Shown here: piece after piece, positions 8,091 to 17,381 of the stretch
Layout of the letters: each line of letters opens with the position of its first letter
How positions within the stretch are numbered: position 1 is the stretch's first letter
Assembly (NCBI RefSeq): GCF_047462415.1
Contig: NZ_JANSJE010000005.1
Location: 62,001-126,000, forward strand
Direction: 5' to 3'
Length of the DNA stretch: 64,000 nt
Origin: Thermostichus sp047462415
GTDB lineage: Bacteria; Cyanobacteriota; Cyanobacteriia; Thermostichales; Thermostichaceae
The notes under the pieces: model-generated
What the model was told of the DNA's origin: nothing
Database searches by the model: none
Seen by the model: the letters and a program-made list of their open reading frames with translations, nothing else
Program-made: the position numbers and the translations under genes

Positions 8091-9092
8091 CTAGAGCAGG
8101 GATGTGCCTTTGGCAAAATAGGGCCGCTTCTGGTGCCAGCGCCAGGCTGTTTGAATGATCTCGGCCAAGTCGCTGTAGAGAGGTTTCCAGTTGAGATCCC
8201 GCAGGATGGCACCGGCATCGCCCACCAGGCAGGGGGGATCCCCCGGTCGGCGTGCTCCCATTTGCACCGGGATCTGTTGTCCGGTCACGGCTTCGGCGGC
8301 GGCGATGACCTCCCTGACGGAAAAGCCTTGGCCATTGCCCAGGTTATAGGCTGCTTGCACGGGCCGGCCAGAGGCCAGCGCCTCTGCTGCCAACACGTGG
8401 GCTTGAGCCAGGTCGGCGACATGGATGTAGTCTCGAATACAGGTGCCATCAGGGGTCTCGTAGTCATCTCCGAAAACGGTGATGTGGGGACGTTGGCCGG
8501 CGGCGGCATCCAGCACCAAAGGGATCAGGTGGGTTTCCGGGTCATGGGCTTCACCGATTTCGCCGTCGGGATCGGCGCCGGCGGCGTTAAAGTAGCGCAG
8601 GCTGATGGACTGGATCCCGTGGGCAGCCCGAAAATCCCGCAAGATCTGCTCCACCATCAGCTTGCTCTGGCCGTAGGGGTTGATGGGACATTGCGGATGA
8701 CTTTCAGGGATGGGGAGCCGCTCTGGCACCCCGTAAGTGGCGCAGGTGCTGGAGAACACAATGTACGGGATCCCGTGATCTCGCATGGCCTCCAACAAAC
8801 TCAGGGATCCGGCCACATTGTTGCGGTAGTACTTGCCGGGATCCTTGACCGACTCACCCACATAGGCATAGGCGGCAAAGTGGATCACCCCTTCCGGTCG
8901 ATAGCGTCGGATCACCTGATCCAGTCGCTCGCGGTCGGCAATGTCGCCGATTTCCAACGGCCCCCAGCGAACCGCCCAGGGGTGCCCGTAAATCAAGTTG
9001 TCGTAAGCAATGGGGAGATGGCCAGCAGCCGCCAGAGCTTTGCAGGTGTGGCTGCCGATGTATCCTGCCCCGCCCGTAACCAAAAGCCGCAT
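8091..9092 (-). CDS. galE: UDP-glucose 4-epimerase
   Basis: Interconverts UDP-glucose and UDP-galactose for glycan and galactolipid synthesis. The 333-residue short-chain dehydrogenase fold starts with the NAD-binding LLVTGGAGYIGSH. The catalytic SSTCATYG (Ser/Thr) and NPYGQSK (YxxxK) are intact, followed by RYFNAAGADPDGEIGE. C-terminal blocks PDGTCIRDYIHVADLAQAH and GARRPGDPP are typical of GalE. First gene of a probable galE-cutA-coaD run. A long frame on the opposite strand is an artefact of this coding sequence. Confidence 0.96.
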   Translation of the reverse strand: MRLLVTGGAGYIGSHTCKALAAAGHLPIAYDNLIYGHPWAVRWGPLEIGDIADRERLDQVIRRYRPEGVIHFAAYAYVGESVKDPGKYYRNNVAGSLSLLEAMRDHGIPYIVFSSTCATYGVPERLPIPESHPQCPINPYGQSKLMVEQILRDFRAAHGIQSISLRYFNAAGADPDGEIGEAHDPETHLIPLVLDAAAGQRPHITVFGDDYETPDGTCIRDYIHVADLAQAHVLAAEALASGRPVQAAYNLGNGQGFSVREVIAAAEAVTGQQIPVQMGARRPGDPPCLVGDAGAILRDLNWKPLYSDLAEIIQTAWRWHQKRPYFAKGTSLL

Positions 9093-9142
9093 AGGCAGAC
9101 GTCAGAGCAAAAGGTTGTTAAAGGTTGCCGAGGGGATCCCTA

Positions 9143-10675
9143 TCAAGCGCCAAAAGCCTCCTTAGCGGCGTACATCACCTCCACGCTGATCTCAGCCAAG
9201 CCCCGCTCGCGGGCAAATTTTTCGGTGTTGCGCTTCACCTTGCCCCGCACAAAGCCGGGCACCTTGTTCAGCTCCGCCTGGGCCTCCCGCGTCCAGATGA
9301 GATCGGAATCGGCGCTCAGGCTCTTGTGGATCACTTCTTTGGTGTCGTGGCCGCCGAAGACCTCCAGCAGATGATCCTCCATGCCCAGCGTAAAGGAGTT
9401 GTAGATTAAGTCCACAACTTGGTTGGCGCCCTCGTAGCCCAAAAAGGGCTTGTAGCCGATGGGAAAATCCTGCACGTGGATGGGCGCGGAGATCACCCCA
9501 CAGGGGATCCGCAGCCGTTTGCCCACATGCCGCTCCATCTGGGTGCCGAAGATAGCAGCAGGCTCCGCCTGGGCAATGGCATCGGCCACACGGGTGTGAT
9601 CCTCCGTCAGCAGAACCTGATCGCAATACCCGCCCACCTCCGCCTGAAACCACTCGCCATCGTAGGTGCAATAGCTGCCCGCCCAGACCACGTGGATCCC
9701 CATCTCGCGGGCCAGGATCTTGGTGATCGCTGCCGCATGGGTGCAATCCCCAAAAACCACCGCCTTTTTGCCGGTCAGGTTTTGGCAATCGATGGAGCGG
9801 GAGAACCAGGCCGCCTGGGAAACATGTAGGGTCTGCTCCTGGATGTAGGGCTCGTAGTCCACCGGGATCCCTTGCTCGTTGAGAACCTGCTGGATTTGGC
9901 GGATGAAGCGGGCTGTTTCCACCACTCCCATGGGGGTGATCTCCACGTAGGGCGTGCCAAACTGCTCCTGCAAGTAGCGAGCTGTCATCGGCCCCAGTTC
10001 GCGGTAGGGCACCACGTTGAACCAGGCCCGCCCCAGATGCTTGAGATCGTGGACGCTGGCCCCCTGCGGGATCACCAAGTTAAGGTCGATACCCAGATCC
10101 CGCAGCAGCTTTTTCAACTCCCGCAGATCGTGGGCGTGGTGAAAGCCCAGGCTGGAGATGCCGAGGATGTTGCAGGAAGGACGTTCTGTCTTCTGGGCTA
10201 AGCCGTCCAATTCGCCGCTTTTGCGGGCTTTGTTGATGTAGAACTCCACAATCTGCTGCAGGGTGCGATCGGCGGCCTGCAACTCGTTGACCCGGTAGTG
10301 GTTGACATCGGCCAGCAGCACGTCGCAGCGGCTGGCCAACTGCGCCTGCCGCACAAAGTGATGCAGATCCTCCTGCAAAATGCTGGAGGTGCAGGTGGGG
10401 GTGACGACAATCAAATCCGGCTGCTCCTCGCCATCTTTACGGACGATGTTGCGAATCACCTTCTCGTCCGATCCCCGCGCCAACACCTGCCGGTCAACGA
10501 CGCTGGTGGTTACCGGGGTAAAGTCCCGCTCCCGCTCCAACATGGAACGCATCACGTTGAAATAGTCGTCCCCCAGGGGAGCATGCATGATGCTGTGGAC
10601 ATTTTTGAAGGAACTGGCCACCCGCAGCGTGCCGATGTGGGCGGGGCCAGCATACATCCAATAGGCCAATTTCAT
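9143..10675 (-). CDS. chlB: Light-independent protochlorophyllide reductase subunit B
   Basis: NifK-like subunit of the dark-operative protochlorophyllide reductase. With ChlN it carries the catalytic site and a shared 4Fe-4S cluster, and receives electrons from ChlL. The 510 residues start MKLAYWMYAGPAHIGTLRVA, the standard ChlB N-terminus, so the start is ATG 10675 although the frame is open further upstream. PTCTSSILQEDL contains the cluster-ligand Cys region; the C-terminal domain ends with EAQAELNKVPGFVRGKVKRN and EKFARERG. No chlL or chlN is in this window. Allows chlorophyll synthesis in darkness. Confidence 0.96.
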   Translation of the reverse strand: MKLAYWMYAGPAHIGTLRVASSFKNVHSIMHAPLGDDYFNVMRSMLERERDFTPVTTSVVDRQVLARGSDEKVIRNIVRKDGEEQPDLIVVTPTCTSSILQEDLHHFVRQAQLASRCDVLLADVNHYRVNELQAADRTLQQIVEFYINKARKSGELDGLAQKTERPSCNILGISSLGFHHAHDLRELKKLLRDLGIDLNLVIPQGASVHDLKHLGRAWFNVVPYRELGPMTARYLQEQFGTPYVEITPMGVVETARFIRQIQQVLNEQGIPVDYEPYIQEQTLHVSQAAWFSRSIDCQNLTGKKAVVFGDCTHAAAITKILAREMGIHVVWAGSYCTYDGEWFQAEVGGYCDQVLLTEDHTRVADAIAQAEPAAIFGTQMERHVGKRLRIPCGVISAPIHVQDFPIGYKPFLGYEGANQVVDLIYNSFTLGMEDHLLEVFGGHDTKEVIHKSLSADSDLIWTREAQAELNKVPGFVRGKVKRNTEKFARERGLAEISVEVMYAAKEAFGA

Positions 10676-11204
10676 AAGCAGCCTCTGAAGAAAGACCGAG
10701 GTAACAAAAAGGAGATCCCCATCCCCTGCCCGCTTCTCACTCGCTGGGAACCTCTCCTGGAATTGTAGAGTGCCCAGCAGCCGGGATCCCTTGCTCGTTA
10801 TCTCCTGTAACTCTCGACAACAACATCTTGAGAAAATATTGATCATAAAGAAAAACAATGCTTCAAGGTAACTTTTGGTGCGGGGATCCCTCTACCATAG
10901 GCCCAAGCTCTGTTCCATCCTGGAAATAGGGACAACAGCCTTGAGCTGGATCCCCAAGCCCTGGCAGCTCGCCAGCCAAGGCGGTCAATTCTGTAGTTTT
11001 TGTTGCAGGTTAACTTTTGAATACAAAATGTGTACCTCTACAAACTTGAGCAGAGATTTTGTGTTACCCAGGCAAGTTTCTGGCCGCGGAAGGCAGACTG
11101 AGTCTGGAGAGAAACGCCTTCCTGTTTCCCTAGATACAAACCCGGGCAGGAGAGCATGACTGCTGCAGAGAGCGAACACCCTTGAGGTGTTGAGGTGAAA
11201 GCTT
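10676..11204. promoter_or_regulatory. Divergent intergenic region upstream of chlB
   Basis: 529 bases without a convincing gene, between divergent chlB and the Mo-dependent-nitrogenase-domain gene. It is AT-rich near 10800-10870 and 10990-11065. A perfect 7-base inverted repeat ACAAAAT (11023-11029) / ATTTTGT (11056-11062) lies about 140 bases before the plus-strand gene. I looked for an NtcA box (GTA-N8-TAC) and did not find a clean one. Short frames here lack codon character. Confidence 0.35.
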
Positions 11205-11570
11205 ATGGGCTCTACCACGATTTCTTGGCAACGTGCGCGCAAAGCTTCAGAGGAGCAAACGGATTCCATGACTTCCACGTACTTCAAGCCTGCGGCTCAC
11301 CTGCACGACTGGCTGCAGGCGCCCTTGCAACCAATTCGAGCGGCAATTGACAGCATTGAAGTTGGGGATCCCCGGCTGGCCCACTTTTTGTGTCGGTGGA
11401 TCCCGGCTCGCTGTCCTTTCGAGCGAGATGTGGTGTTGCTTGGCCACAAAATAATGCACATTCCACCGATGTGCAAGCTCAACCCCTTCTACGATCAGGT
11501 GGTAGGGCTGCGCTTCCGGGCTTTGTCGTTCTTGGCAGAACAGGGAGAAGACATCAGCCGCTATCTCTAG
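11205..11570 (+). CDS. Stand-alone Mo-dependent nitrogenase C-terminal domain protein
   Basis: A 121-residue protein matching the domain called Mo-dependent nitrogenase C-terminal: PIRAAIDSIEVGDPRLAHFLCRWIPARCPFERD, then IPPMCKLNPFYDQVVGLRFRALSFLAE. Despite its name this domain is common as a small cyanobacterial protein, and no nif gene is in the window, so nitrogen fixation should not be inferred. Function unknown; conserved Cys residues in LCR, RCPFE and MCKLNP are noteworthy. ATG 11268 is an alternative start that keeps the whole domain. Confidence 0.8.
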   Translation: MGSTTISWQRARKASEEQTDSMTSTYFKPAAHLHDWLQAPLQPIRAAIDSIEVGDPRLAHFLCRWIPARCPFERDVVLLGHKIMHIPPMCKLNPFYDQVVGLRFRALSFLAEQGEDISRYL

Positions 11571-11605
11571 ATTGGCTCTTGGTTTAGATGATACTTCACA
11601 GATAT

Positions 11606-11928
11606 TCACGGGACATAGATTGCTTCTTTTTCTATCAATGGATGGAGTTCGGGGCGCAGAGCCTTGTCGGTGACAAGGTCTAAGGAGCATCCAAGTTTAT
11701 CTTCCAAGTAGAAGAGCAGACTCAAGTAATGCTTGGAGTCGGCTTTACCCATAAAATAAATTCAACTAGGATATCGATGTCGCTGCCGGCTTGATCCTCG
11801 CCACTAGCGGTTGAGCCAAACAGGGCCAGTCGCCGCACGCCAAACTGCTCTTGAATCTCGGCAAATTGCTCGCCGAGCAATTGTAATACTTGTTGTTTCC
11901 TCATGGTTGGGCAGATTGGATCACTCAC
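11606..11928 (-). pseudogene. Frameshifted minimal nucleotidyltransferase (MntA-like)
   Basis: The first frame from ATG 11928 encodes a MntA-type nucleotidyltransferase core: VRRLALFGSTASGEDQAGSDIDILVEF, with the GSxxxG and SDIDILV metal-binding motif. After VEF (about 11760) that frame gives junk and stops at 11722. In another frame the family C-terminus continues without stops: GKADSKHYLSLLFYLEDKLG, LDLVTDKALRPELHPLIEKEAIYVP, stop at 11606. The two parts are out of register by one or two bases around 11750-11757, so the gene is broken or was misread. Such proteins pair with HEPN partners as toxin-antitoxin modules; no HEPN gene is visible beside it. Confidence 0.82.
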
Positions 11929-12124
11929 TTGTCAACTCTCTAAGGGGGAACGCAGGTTGGCCGCTTGTTTCGATCTTCCAGGCTCACACAGGTAGGTGTT
12001 TATTCTAGCTATCTTTAGGAGTCACGGAGTCCGGTTCAAGGGATCCCTGGCCGTCCAAAAGCCGTTGAAAAACTATGGCCACTTCAACCTAGGTTAAGAC
12101 AGTCTCCAAGCGGTTCTCGCCACT

Positions 12125-12220
12125 ACCCAAGCACTCGGCGCCGCTGCCCTCACCCCCGGCTCCTCTCCCACCCTCACCCCCGGCCCCTCTCCCAAAGGGA
12201 GAGGGGAGTTGGGGAGAGCG
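12125..12220 (-). repeat. G-rich interspersed hairpin repeat, copy A
   Basis: Read on the minus strand this copy has the arms CCCCTCTCCC and GGGAGAGGGG around a TTT loop, then two GGGGGTGAGGG-type units, ending in a motif close to GGCGCGGAGCGCTTGGG (here with two differences). The same arrangement recurs at 30554-30664 and 62421-62537. It lies just past the end of the TamB-like gene, so it may act in termination. Each unit also fits a G-quadruplex pattern (four runs of three or more G with short loops). Confidence 0.8.
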
Positions 12221-12300
12221 CTCTGCGCGCATTCGCGACAGTGTTGCGTAGCAATAACGATGTAACATAACAAACCGTAGTCTGGCTGGGGCGGATCCCG

Positions 12301-15300
12301 TCAAAAGCGAGTCTCGAACTCGATGGCAATGGCGTTGTTGCCCTCGAGGTCGGTGGTGGCGCGGGTGAGGGTTTGTTCGTTGAGGCGGTAGCGGGCGCTG
12401 TAGCGGGTGGGCTGAAAGGGATCCGTCAGGTTGCGCTGCACCGAGAGGGAAGTGGCGGGCCCCAGATCGCGGGCCACTTCCAGGGCCAGGCCCACCGAGG
12501 AACGTCTGGGGGCACGGGTATCGACCTGGGGGACGGGGCTGAGGCGAACCTCATCCAAGCCGAGGGTGTCCCGCAGCGTCTCCACCACATCGTTGAGTAG
12601 GGCTGTTCCCGCCAGTCCGGCCACCCCGGCTTCTGGATTCAGTTGGGCCAAAGCTGTTCCCCCCAACAGGGCGACAATCTCTTCTGGGGAGCGGCTGGGA
12701 CTGCTAGAAAGCGTCAAAACCCCGTTGCGGGGATCCGCAGCCGCAAGCTGGCTGGCCCGTCCGTTGACAGTGGCCAAGATCTCGATGCTCTGCTGGGATC
12801 CCGGTAGGGTGCGGTTGGTCTCAAAAGGAGAGAGCTCCTGGGGAAAGCGATACACCTCGAAGGCTTGGGTCACCAGGCGCAGGTTTAAAAAAGGATCGAA
12901 GGGGTTGTCTAGGTCAAAGGTGGCGGTGTTGGGGCGGGAGCGATCCAGGCGAAAGTTGGCAATGGGCAGGCTGACGCGGCCTCGCTCCAGGGCAATGGTG
13001 CCCGCCGGACGTAGATCTTGGGGAGTGCCAAACAGGCGCAAGCTGCCGCTGGCGTTGAACTCAAATAGGTTGGGGCGCTGCACGCGGATCCCAGGCCCCA
13101 AGACCAGCTCCAACCCGTTCAGCCGCGGCTGCCAGAAGGGATCCGCTTGAGTCGAGTCTGCGGGAGCTGCCGCCGCTTCCCCTTTTTCAGGACGGGGGCT
13201 GACATCTACGATCCCTTGGGAAACCTCTAGGCGCCCCTCGAGCAAAGGCCGCAGCAGCAGGCCGCCCACCGTCACCTCTCCTTCCAGGCGGCCTGTGTAG
13301 AGGTTGGGCAGGTTGAGCTGGATCCCTTGCAGTTGCAGCGTTAAGGGTGGCGAGGTCTCGTCCCTCTGCAGGGCGCCGCGGGAGTTGACGGGCAAAAAGC
13401 CGTTGGCCAACAGGGATCCGCCCCCCAACTGGCCCCGCAGCTCCCGCACCTCCAATTGGTTGAGGTTAAAGACAATTTGGCCGGTCAGGTCGGTGATGGG
13501 CTCCGGCAGGGCGGCCAGTTTGAGGATCCCGGAGCCGAGGCTGAGGTTCCCCTGCAGGCTGGGCTCTCGCAAGGTGCCGCGGATAGCCAGCTCCAGTTGG
13601 CTTTGGCCGCCCTCCCAGCGCACCTGGTCGGTGAAGAGGTTGACCAAGCGCAGGCCGCCATTCTCGGCTTGCAGGCTGAGGTCGATCTGATCCGAGGCGG
13701 CCCGCACCTTCGCAAAGGGCAGGGTGTAGGGCACCAGGCCAGAGAGGCGGATCGGCTCGTCGCCGTTGGCCAGCAGGGCGCCTTCCAAGCGCAGTTGTCC
13801 CTGGTGGTAGTCAAATTGTCCCCCCACCTCCTGCAGCGGCACCTGGTTGATCTGGGCGTTCATCACCGTCAGGGAACCGCGGGCAAGGGGATCCCGCAGG
13901 TTGCCTGCCAGCTCCACATCCAGGTTGAGATCCCCTTGGAGTTCCAGCCCATCCGGCAGGAAGCGATCCAGCAAAGCCAGAGGAAACCCTTGAATTTGCA
14001 GGGATCCCGACTGTTCCTCCAGGCCCAACTTGCCGGTGAAAAGGGCTTGGCGTTCCCCACTGCGCAACAGCAGCGGCTGCAACACCACCGCCCCCTCGAC
14101 CAGGCTGCCGCTGGCGGTGAGGCTTTCAACACCAAACTCCTCCGCTTGCCAATTCTGGCCCTCCAGGTGAAAGCTGACGCTGGGCCGGTTGAGGTTGCCG
14201 ACGAGGCTGACGCTAGCCTGAAATTCCCCCCGCAAGCTGGTGGGCGGCGGGATGCGGGGATCCATTCGGCTGGCCAGGGCCTCCAGGTGGGCAGCCAGGA
14301 TCTGGGCGTAGTATTCTAGCTGCTCCCAGAGGGGATGGTTGGGCAGACCAACCGGATCCGTCCGCAGCACCGCGGCAGGGCCCAAAGGTGGCAGCCGAAA
14401 ACCGCGGCTGGTGATATCGCTCCACTTCCGCCACTTGAAAGTAGAAATGATATCTTCCAGGCGACCCCGGCGGGTGCTGATCTGCAGGTCGATTTGGGGA
14501 ACGGGAGCCGCCGAGGTGGGATCCAGAGAGGTCGCCGGCAGCTCCAAAGTACCGCTGGCGGTGTAGAGGCTCTGGAACAGCTCCAGTTGGGCTTGGGCAA
14601 GGGTCAGACGAGCGGGGCGAGAGTCGTCTCCAGGGTGGTAAGCGAAATCCACTGCAAGGCCCTGCGCCTCGAGATTGCCCAGTCGCAGCCCCTCGACCGC
14701 AGCTTGACCTTGAGCAGCGCCACTGGCCAGGTCAAGCGCCACCTCCCCATCGAGGGTTCCCTGCAAGCCGGCCCATGCCCCAGCAGCCACCCCCCCCAGC
14801 CAAGCTAGCGGCAAGCGGTTCGCCACCACCTGCAGCTCATCTTGCTGTCGTTGGCCGCGCACTTCCGCCTCGCCCCGCCGCAGCTCGAACTGCAAGGGCC
14901 GAAACTGGGGATCCAACTGCAGCGCCAGCCGCTCCCGTGCCCCCGCTAGCTCCACCGTCGTCCCCTGGCTAGACCAGCTAAAGGGCCCAGCCAAGTCGGC
15001 AAAGGCTACCTCCCCCACCTGCAAGCCGCGCAACTGGGCCTCCCCCGTCACCTGTAACTCCTCCAGGGAGCCGCGGAGCTGCCCGGATCCCTGCAGCACT
15101 CCTGCCACCCTCGGCGGCAGGCCGGGTACTTCTGCCAGGGGGATCCCGTCGGCGGCAAAGTTCAGATCCAGGGATCCCACCTGCAGCGTCTGCGGGTCGA
15201 CGGGGATCCGTCCCTCTAGCCTGGCCAAGCGGGTGGTGCCGGCCAAGATCTCTGCCTGCTGGATACGCAGGTCAGATCCTTCCCAAGCTAGCTGGCCGCG

Positions 15301-17118
15301 GATGCCGTCAACCCATGGCCATCCCCTCTCTCCCAAAGGCTGGGACAGGGCTAGCGACCCTTGCGCTCGCAACGCCGCCAGGAAACCCACCTCCGCCGCC
15401 TCCGCCGTGTTCATCTGCGCCATCAGCTCCCCGGAGAGGGATCCCGGCCACTGGGGGTTAAAAAAGGCCAGCGGCAGATCCTGGGGAGCCAGCCGCGCCT
15501 GGAGTTGCCCTGCCGCCCACCTTCCCGCCACCTGGGCCCGGCCCCCGCCCAGCTCCAACACGGCCTGCGGCACCTCCACCGCCCAGCCCCCCGCCTCGGG
15601 CAAGATCTGAAGCTGTCCTCTGCCGGCAATCTCTCCCCCTTGGGTTTCCCAGGTGGCCTCCACCTGGGGCCGGGATCCCGTCAGCGCCACCTGTACCTGA
15701 GCACTTACCGGCCCCGCCCAGGGCAGCTCGCCCCGCCGCGGCAGGTTGAGGTCGTAGAGGGCCAGCACCTGCTCCACGTCGGCCCCGCTGACCTGCAAAT
15801 TGAACTGGCCCGCCAAGCCGGCAGCCCATTGCAGTTGTCCGGATCCCTGGATGCGTCCGCCGGCGGCCTTCAGGTCAATTTCCTCAAAGGCCAAGGTCTG
15901 GTCGGCCCAGCGGAAGCCAAAAGCATATTCCGGCACCGCCAGGCGATCCACCTGCCCCGGCGAGATCCCTTGCAACTGCCCTTGGATCTGCGGCCCCTTG
16001 AGCGGCCCAGTAACCGCCAGGGATCCCGCCACCACCCCTGCCGCCGCCACCGGCAGCTCAAAGTTGAAAGTCTCCTGGATTTGCTGCCAACTGGCTGGAG
16101 CCATGACAGCTTGCAGATTGAACCCCTCGTTGTCGCCGAAGGCAATGGAGCCGTTGAGATCCCCGAAAGAGAGCTGGCCAAAGCGACCGCTCACCCCCTG
16201 CAGATCCAGCTCCTCTAGGGTAAAGCGAACAGAGCCCTTCACCTCTTCAAAAGGATGCGGCAACCTCTCCAACCCCAGCCGCGCCTGCTGAACCTGGGCT
16301 TGCCCCGTCAACTCCCAAGGGCGTTCTCCGCCCCAGAGGACTTGCAGATCCAGACTGGTCTCCCCTTCCACCTCGGTCAAGGGCGCCGCCGGCAAGACGC
16401 TGGGCAGCAGCTCTAAAGGCAGACGCTGGGCGGCCAGCGTCACCGCGCCAGAAGCCTGGGCGAAATCCGCCACCCCCCTAAGCTGCAAGGGATACCCTCC
16501 TTCCCTCTGCAGAGGACGCAGCCGCGCCGAGAGCTGGAAACTGGCCCGATTCCCTCCCCCCGGCGGAGCACTCAGCCACACCTGCACCTGGCCCTGCAGA
16601 TGGTCAAACTGGCGCCGCTCCCCCACCAAAGGGATGGCCGTCAGGGATCCCTCCTGCAAACGGACGTTCAGCCCCTGCAAGGGCAGGGATCCCTCCCCTT
16701 CTGGAAGTTGAAACTGCACATCTGCCCAGCCGCGATCCAGCGTTTCCATCAGCAGCAACTGGGGCCGGTTCAGGGTAATGTTGAGCACCCACTCGCCTGT
16801 TTGTAGCCAGGTCCAAAAGTCGGGGCTGAGGTCGATAGAGCCGATGCTGGCCAAATGTTCGATGTGGCTTTCTCCCAGCCTCACCTGCCAAGGGGCCACA
16901 AACCTTACCTCCCCCAATTCCACCCGCCGGCGCATCGCCTGCGAGAGGGTTTCTTCTACCTGGGGCAGCACCTGATTTTGAAGATACGCCCCGATTCCCC
17001 AGGCGGCGCCCAAGGCAGCAGCCGTCAAGCCCAAACCCAGCCCCGCCCCCACCCCAATCCAGGTCTTGGAGGAGAGGGGAAATCGTTGCTCTTTCTCGCG
17101 CTGATCTTCGCCCAACAC
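12301..17118 (-). CDS. TamB-like (DUF490) translocation/assembly module protein
   Basis: A 1605-residue protein. Near residues 17-45 there is a single hydrophobic N-terminal segment (GLGLTAAALGAAWGIGAYL), then QVEETLSQAMRRRVELGEV. A very long repetitive beta-rich region follows, rich in LxGxGxL, LxGxLxV and NQVPLQEVGG-type strands, as in the AsmA/TamB hydrophobic-groove lipid-transport family. The C-terminal DUF490 domain runs about 1250-1605 and ends in strands with alternating residues (LSVQRNLTDPFQPTRYSARYRLNEQ) and a terminal Phe. Expected to span the periplasm between inner and outer envelope; a role in lipid transport or outer-membrane assembly is inferred from the family. Confidence 0.9.
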   Translation of the reverse strand: MLGEDQREKEQRFPLSSKTWIGVGAGLGLGLTAAALGAAWGIGAYLQNQVLPQVEETLSQAMRRRVELGEVRFVAPWQVRLGESHIEHLASIGSIDLSPDFWTWLQTGEWVLNITLNRPQLLLMETLDRGWADVQFQLPEGEGSLPLQGLNVRLQEGSLTAIPLVGERRQFDHLQGQVQVWLSAPPGGGNRASFQLSARLRPLQREGGYPLQLRGVADFAQASGAVTLAAQRLPLELLPSVLPAAPLTEVEGETSLDLQVLWGGERPWELTGQAQVQQARLGLERLPHPFEEVKGSVRFTLEELDLQGVSGRFGQLSFGDLNGSIAFGDNEGFNLQAVMAPASWQQIQETFNFELPVAAAGVVAGSLAVTGPLKGPQIQGQLQGISPGQVDRLAVPEYAFGFRWADQTLAFEEIDLKAAGGRIQGSGQLQWAAGLAGQFNLQVSGADVEQVLALYDLNLPRRGELPWAGPVSAQVQVALTGSRPQVEATWETQGGEIAGRGQLQILPEAGGWAVEVPQAVLELGGGRAQVAGRWAAGQLQARLAPQDLPLAFFNPQWPGSLSGELMAQMNTAEAAEVGFLAALRAQGSLALSQPLGERGWPWVDGIRGQLAWEGSDLRIQQAEILAGTTRLARLEGRIPVDPQTLQVGSLDLNFAADGIPLAEVPGLPPRVAGVLQGSGQLRGSLEELQVTGEAQLRGLQVGEVAFADLAGPFSWSSQGTTVELAGARERLALQLDPQFRPLQFELRRGEAEVRGQRQQDELQVVANRLPLAWLGGVAAGAWAGLQGTLDGEVALDLASGAAQGQAAVEGLRLGNLEAQGLAVDFAYHPGDDSRPARLTLAQAQLELFQSLYTASGTLELPATSLDPTSAAPVPQIDLQISTRRGRLEDIISTFKWRKWSDITSRGFRLPPLGPAAVLRTDPVGLPNHPLWEQLEYYAQILAAHLEALASRMDPRIPPPTSLRGEFQASVSLVGNLNRPSVSFHLEGQNWQAEEFGVESLTASGSLVEGAVVLQPLLLRSGERQALFTGKLGLEEQSGSLQIQGFPLALLDRFLPDGLELQGDLNLDVELAGNLRDPLARGSLTVMNAQINQVPLQEVGGQFDYHQGQLRLEGALLANGDEPIRLSGLVPYTLPFAKVRAASDQIDLSLQAENGGLRLVNLFTDQVRWEGGQSQLELAIRGTLREPSLQGNLSLGSGILKLAALPEPITDLTGQIVFNLNQLEVRELRGQLGGGSLLANGFLPVNSRGALQRDETSPPLTLQLQGIQLNLPNLYTGRLEGEVTVGGLLLRPLLEGRLEVSQGIVDVSPRPEKGEAAAAPADSTQADPFWQPRLNGLELVLGPGIRVQRPNLFEFNASGSLRLFGTPQDLRPAGTIALERGRVSLPIANFRLDRSRPNTATFDLDNPFDPFLNLRLVTQAFEVYRFPQELSPFETNRTLPGSQQSIEILATVNGRASQLAAADPRNGVLTLSSSPSRSPEEIVALLGGTALAQLNPEAGVAGLAGTALLNDVVETLRDTLGLDEVRLSPVPQVDTRAPRRSSVGLALEVARDLGPATSLSVQRNLTDPFQPTRYSARYRLNEQTLTRATTDLEGNNAIAIEFETRF

Positions 17119-17381
17119 CCACCCTCAGGGATCCGAACCACCCCAGTTGAGAAGCCCTGTTTGGCCCGCAGGCCGGCCTCCTCTGAAATAGGGGAAGCTG
17201 CCCCCATCCTACCCAAGGACTCCCGGCCTGCCACGAGGGGACAGAGAGAAGGGATCCCTGCCCCCAGCCGCAATCCCCTGCCCGCGGAAAAATACCGTCT
17301 CGCCCGCAGGGATGCTAAGCTATCTCCACGCCCGAGATCGGGCCTCCATCTTCTGTCGAGATAGACAAAAGGAGAAAAGCC

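Noticed and set aside
7995..9374. 459-residue frame on the plus strand
   Set aside because: Antisense to galE and cutA, which have clear family motifs. Long antisense frames are common in GC-rich genes.
11205..11570. Reading the Mo-dependent nitrogenase domain gene as evidence of a nif cluster
   Set aside because: The domain occurs alone in many cyanobacteria and no nif gene is present in the window.
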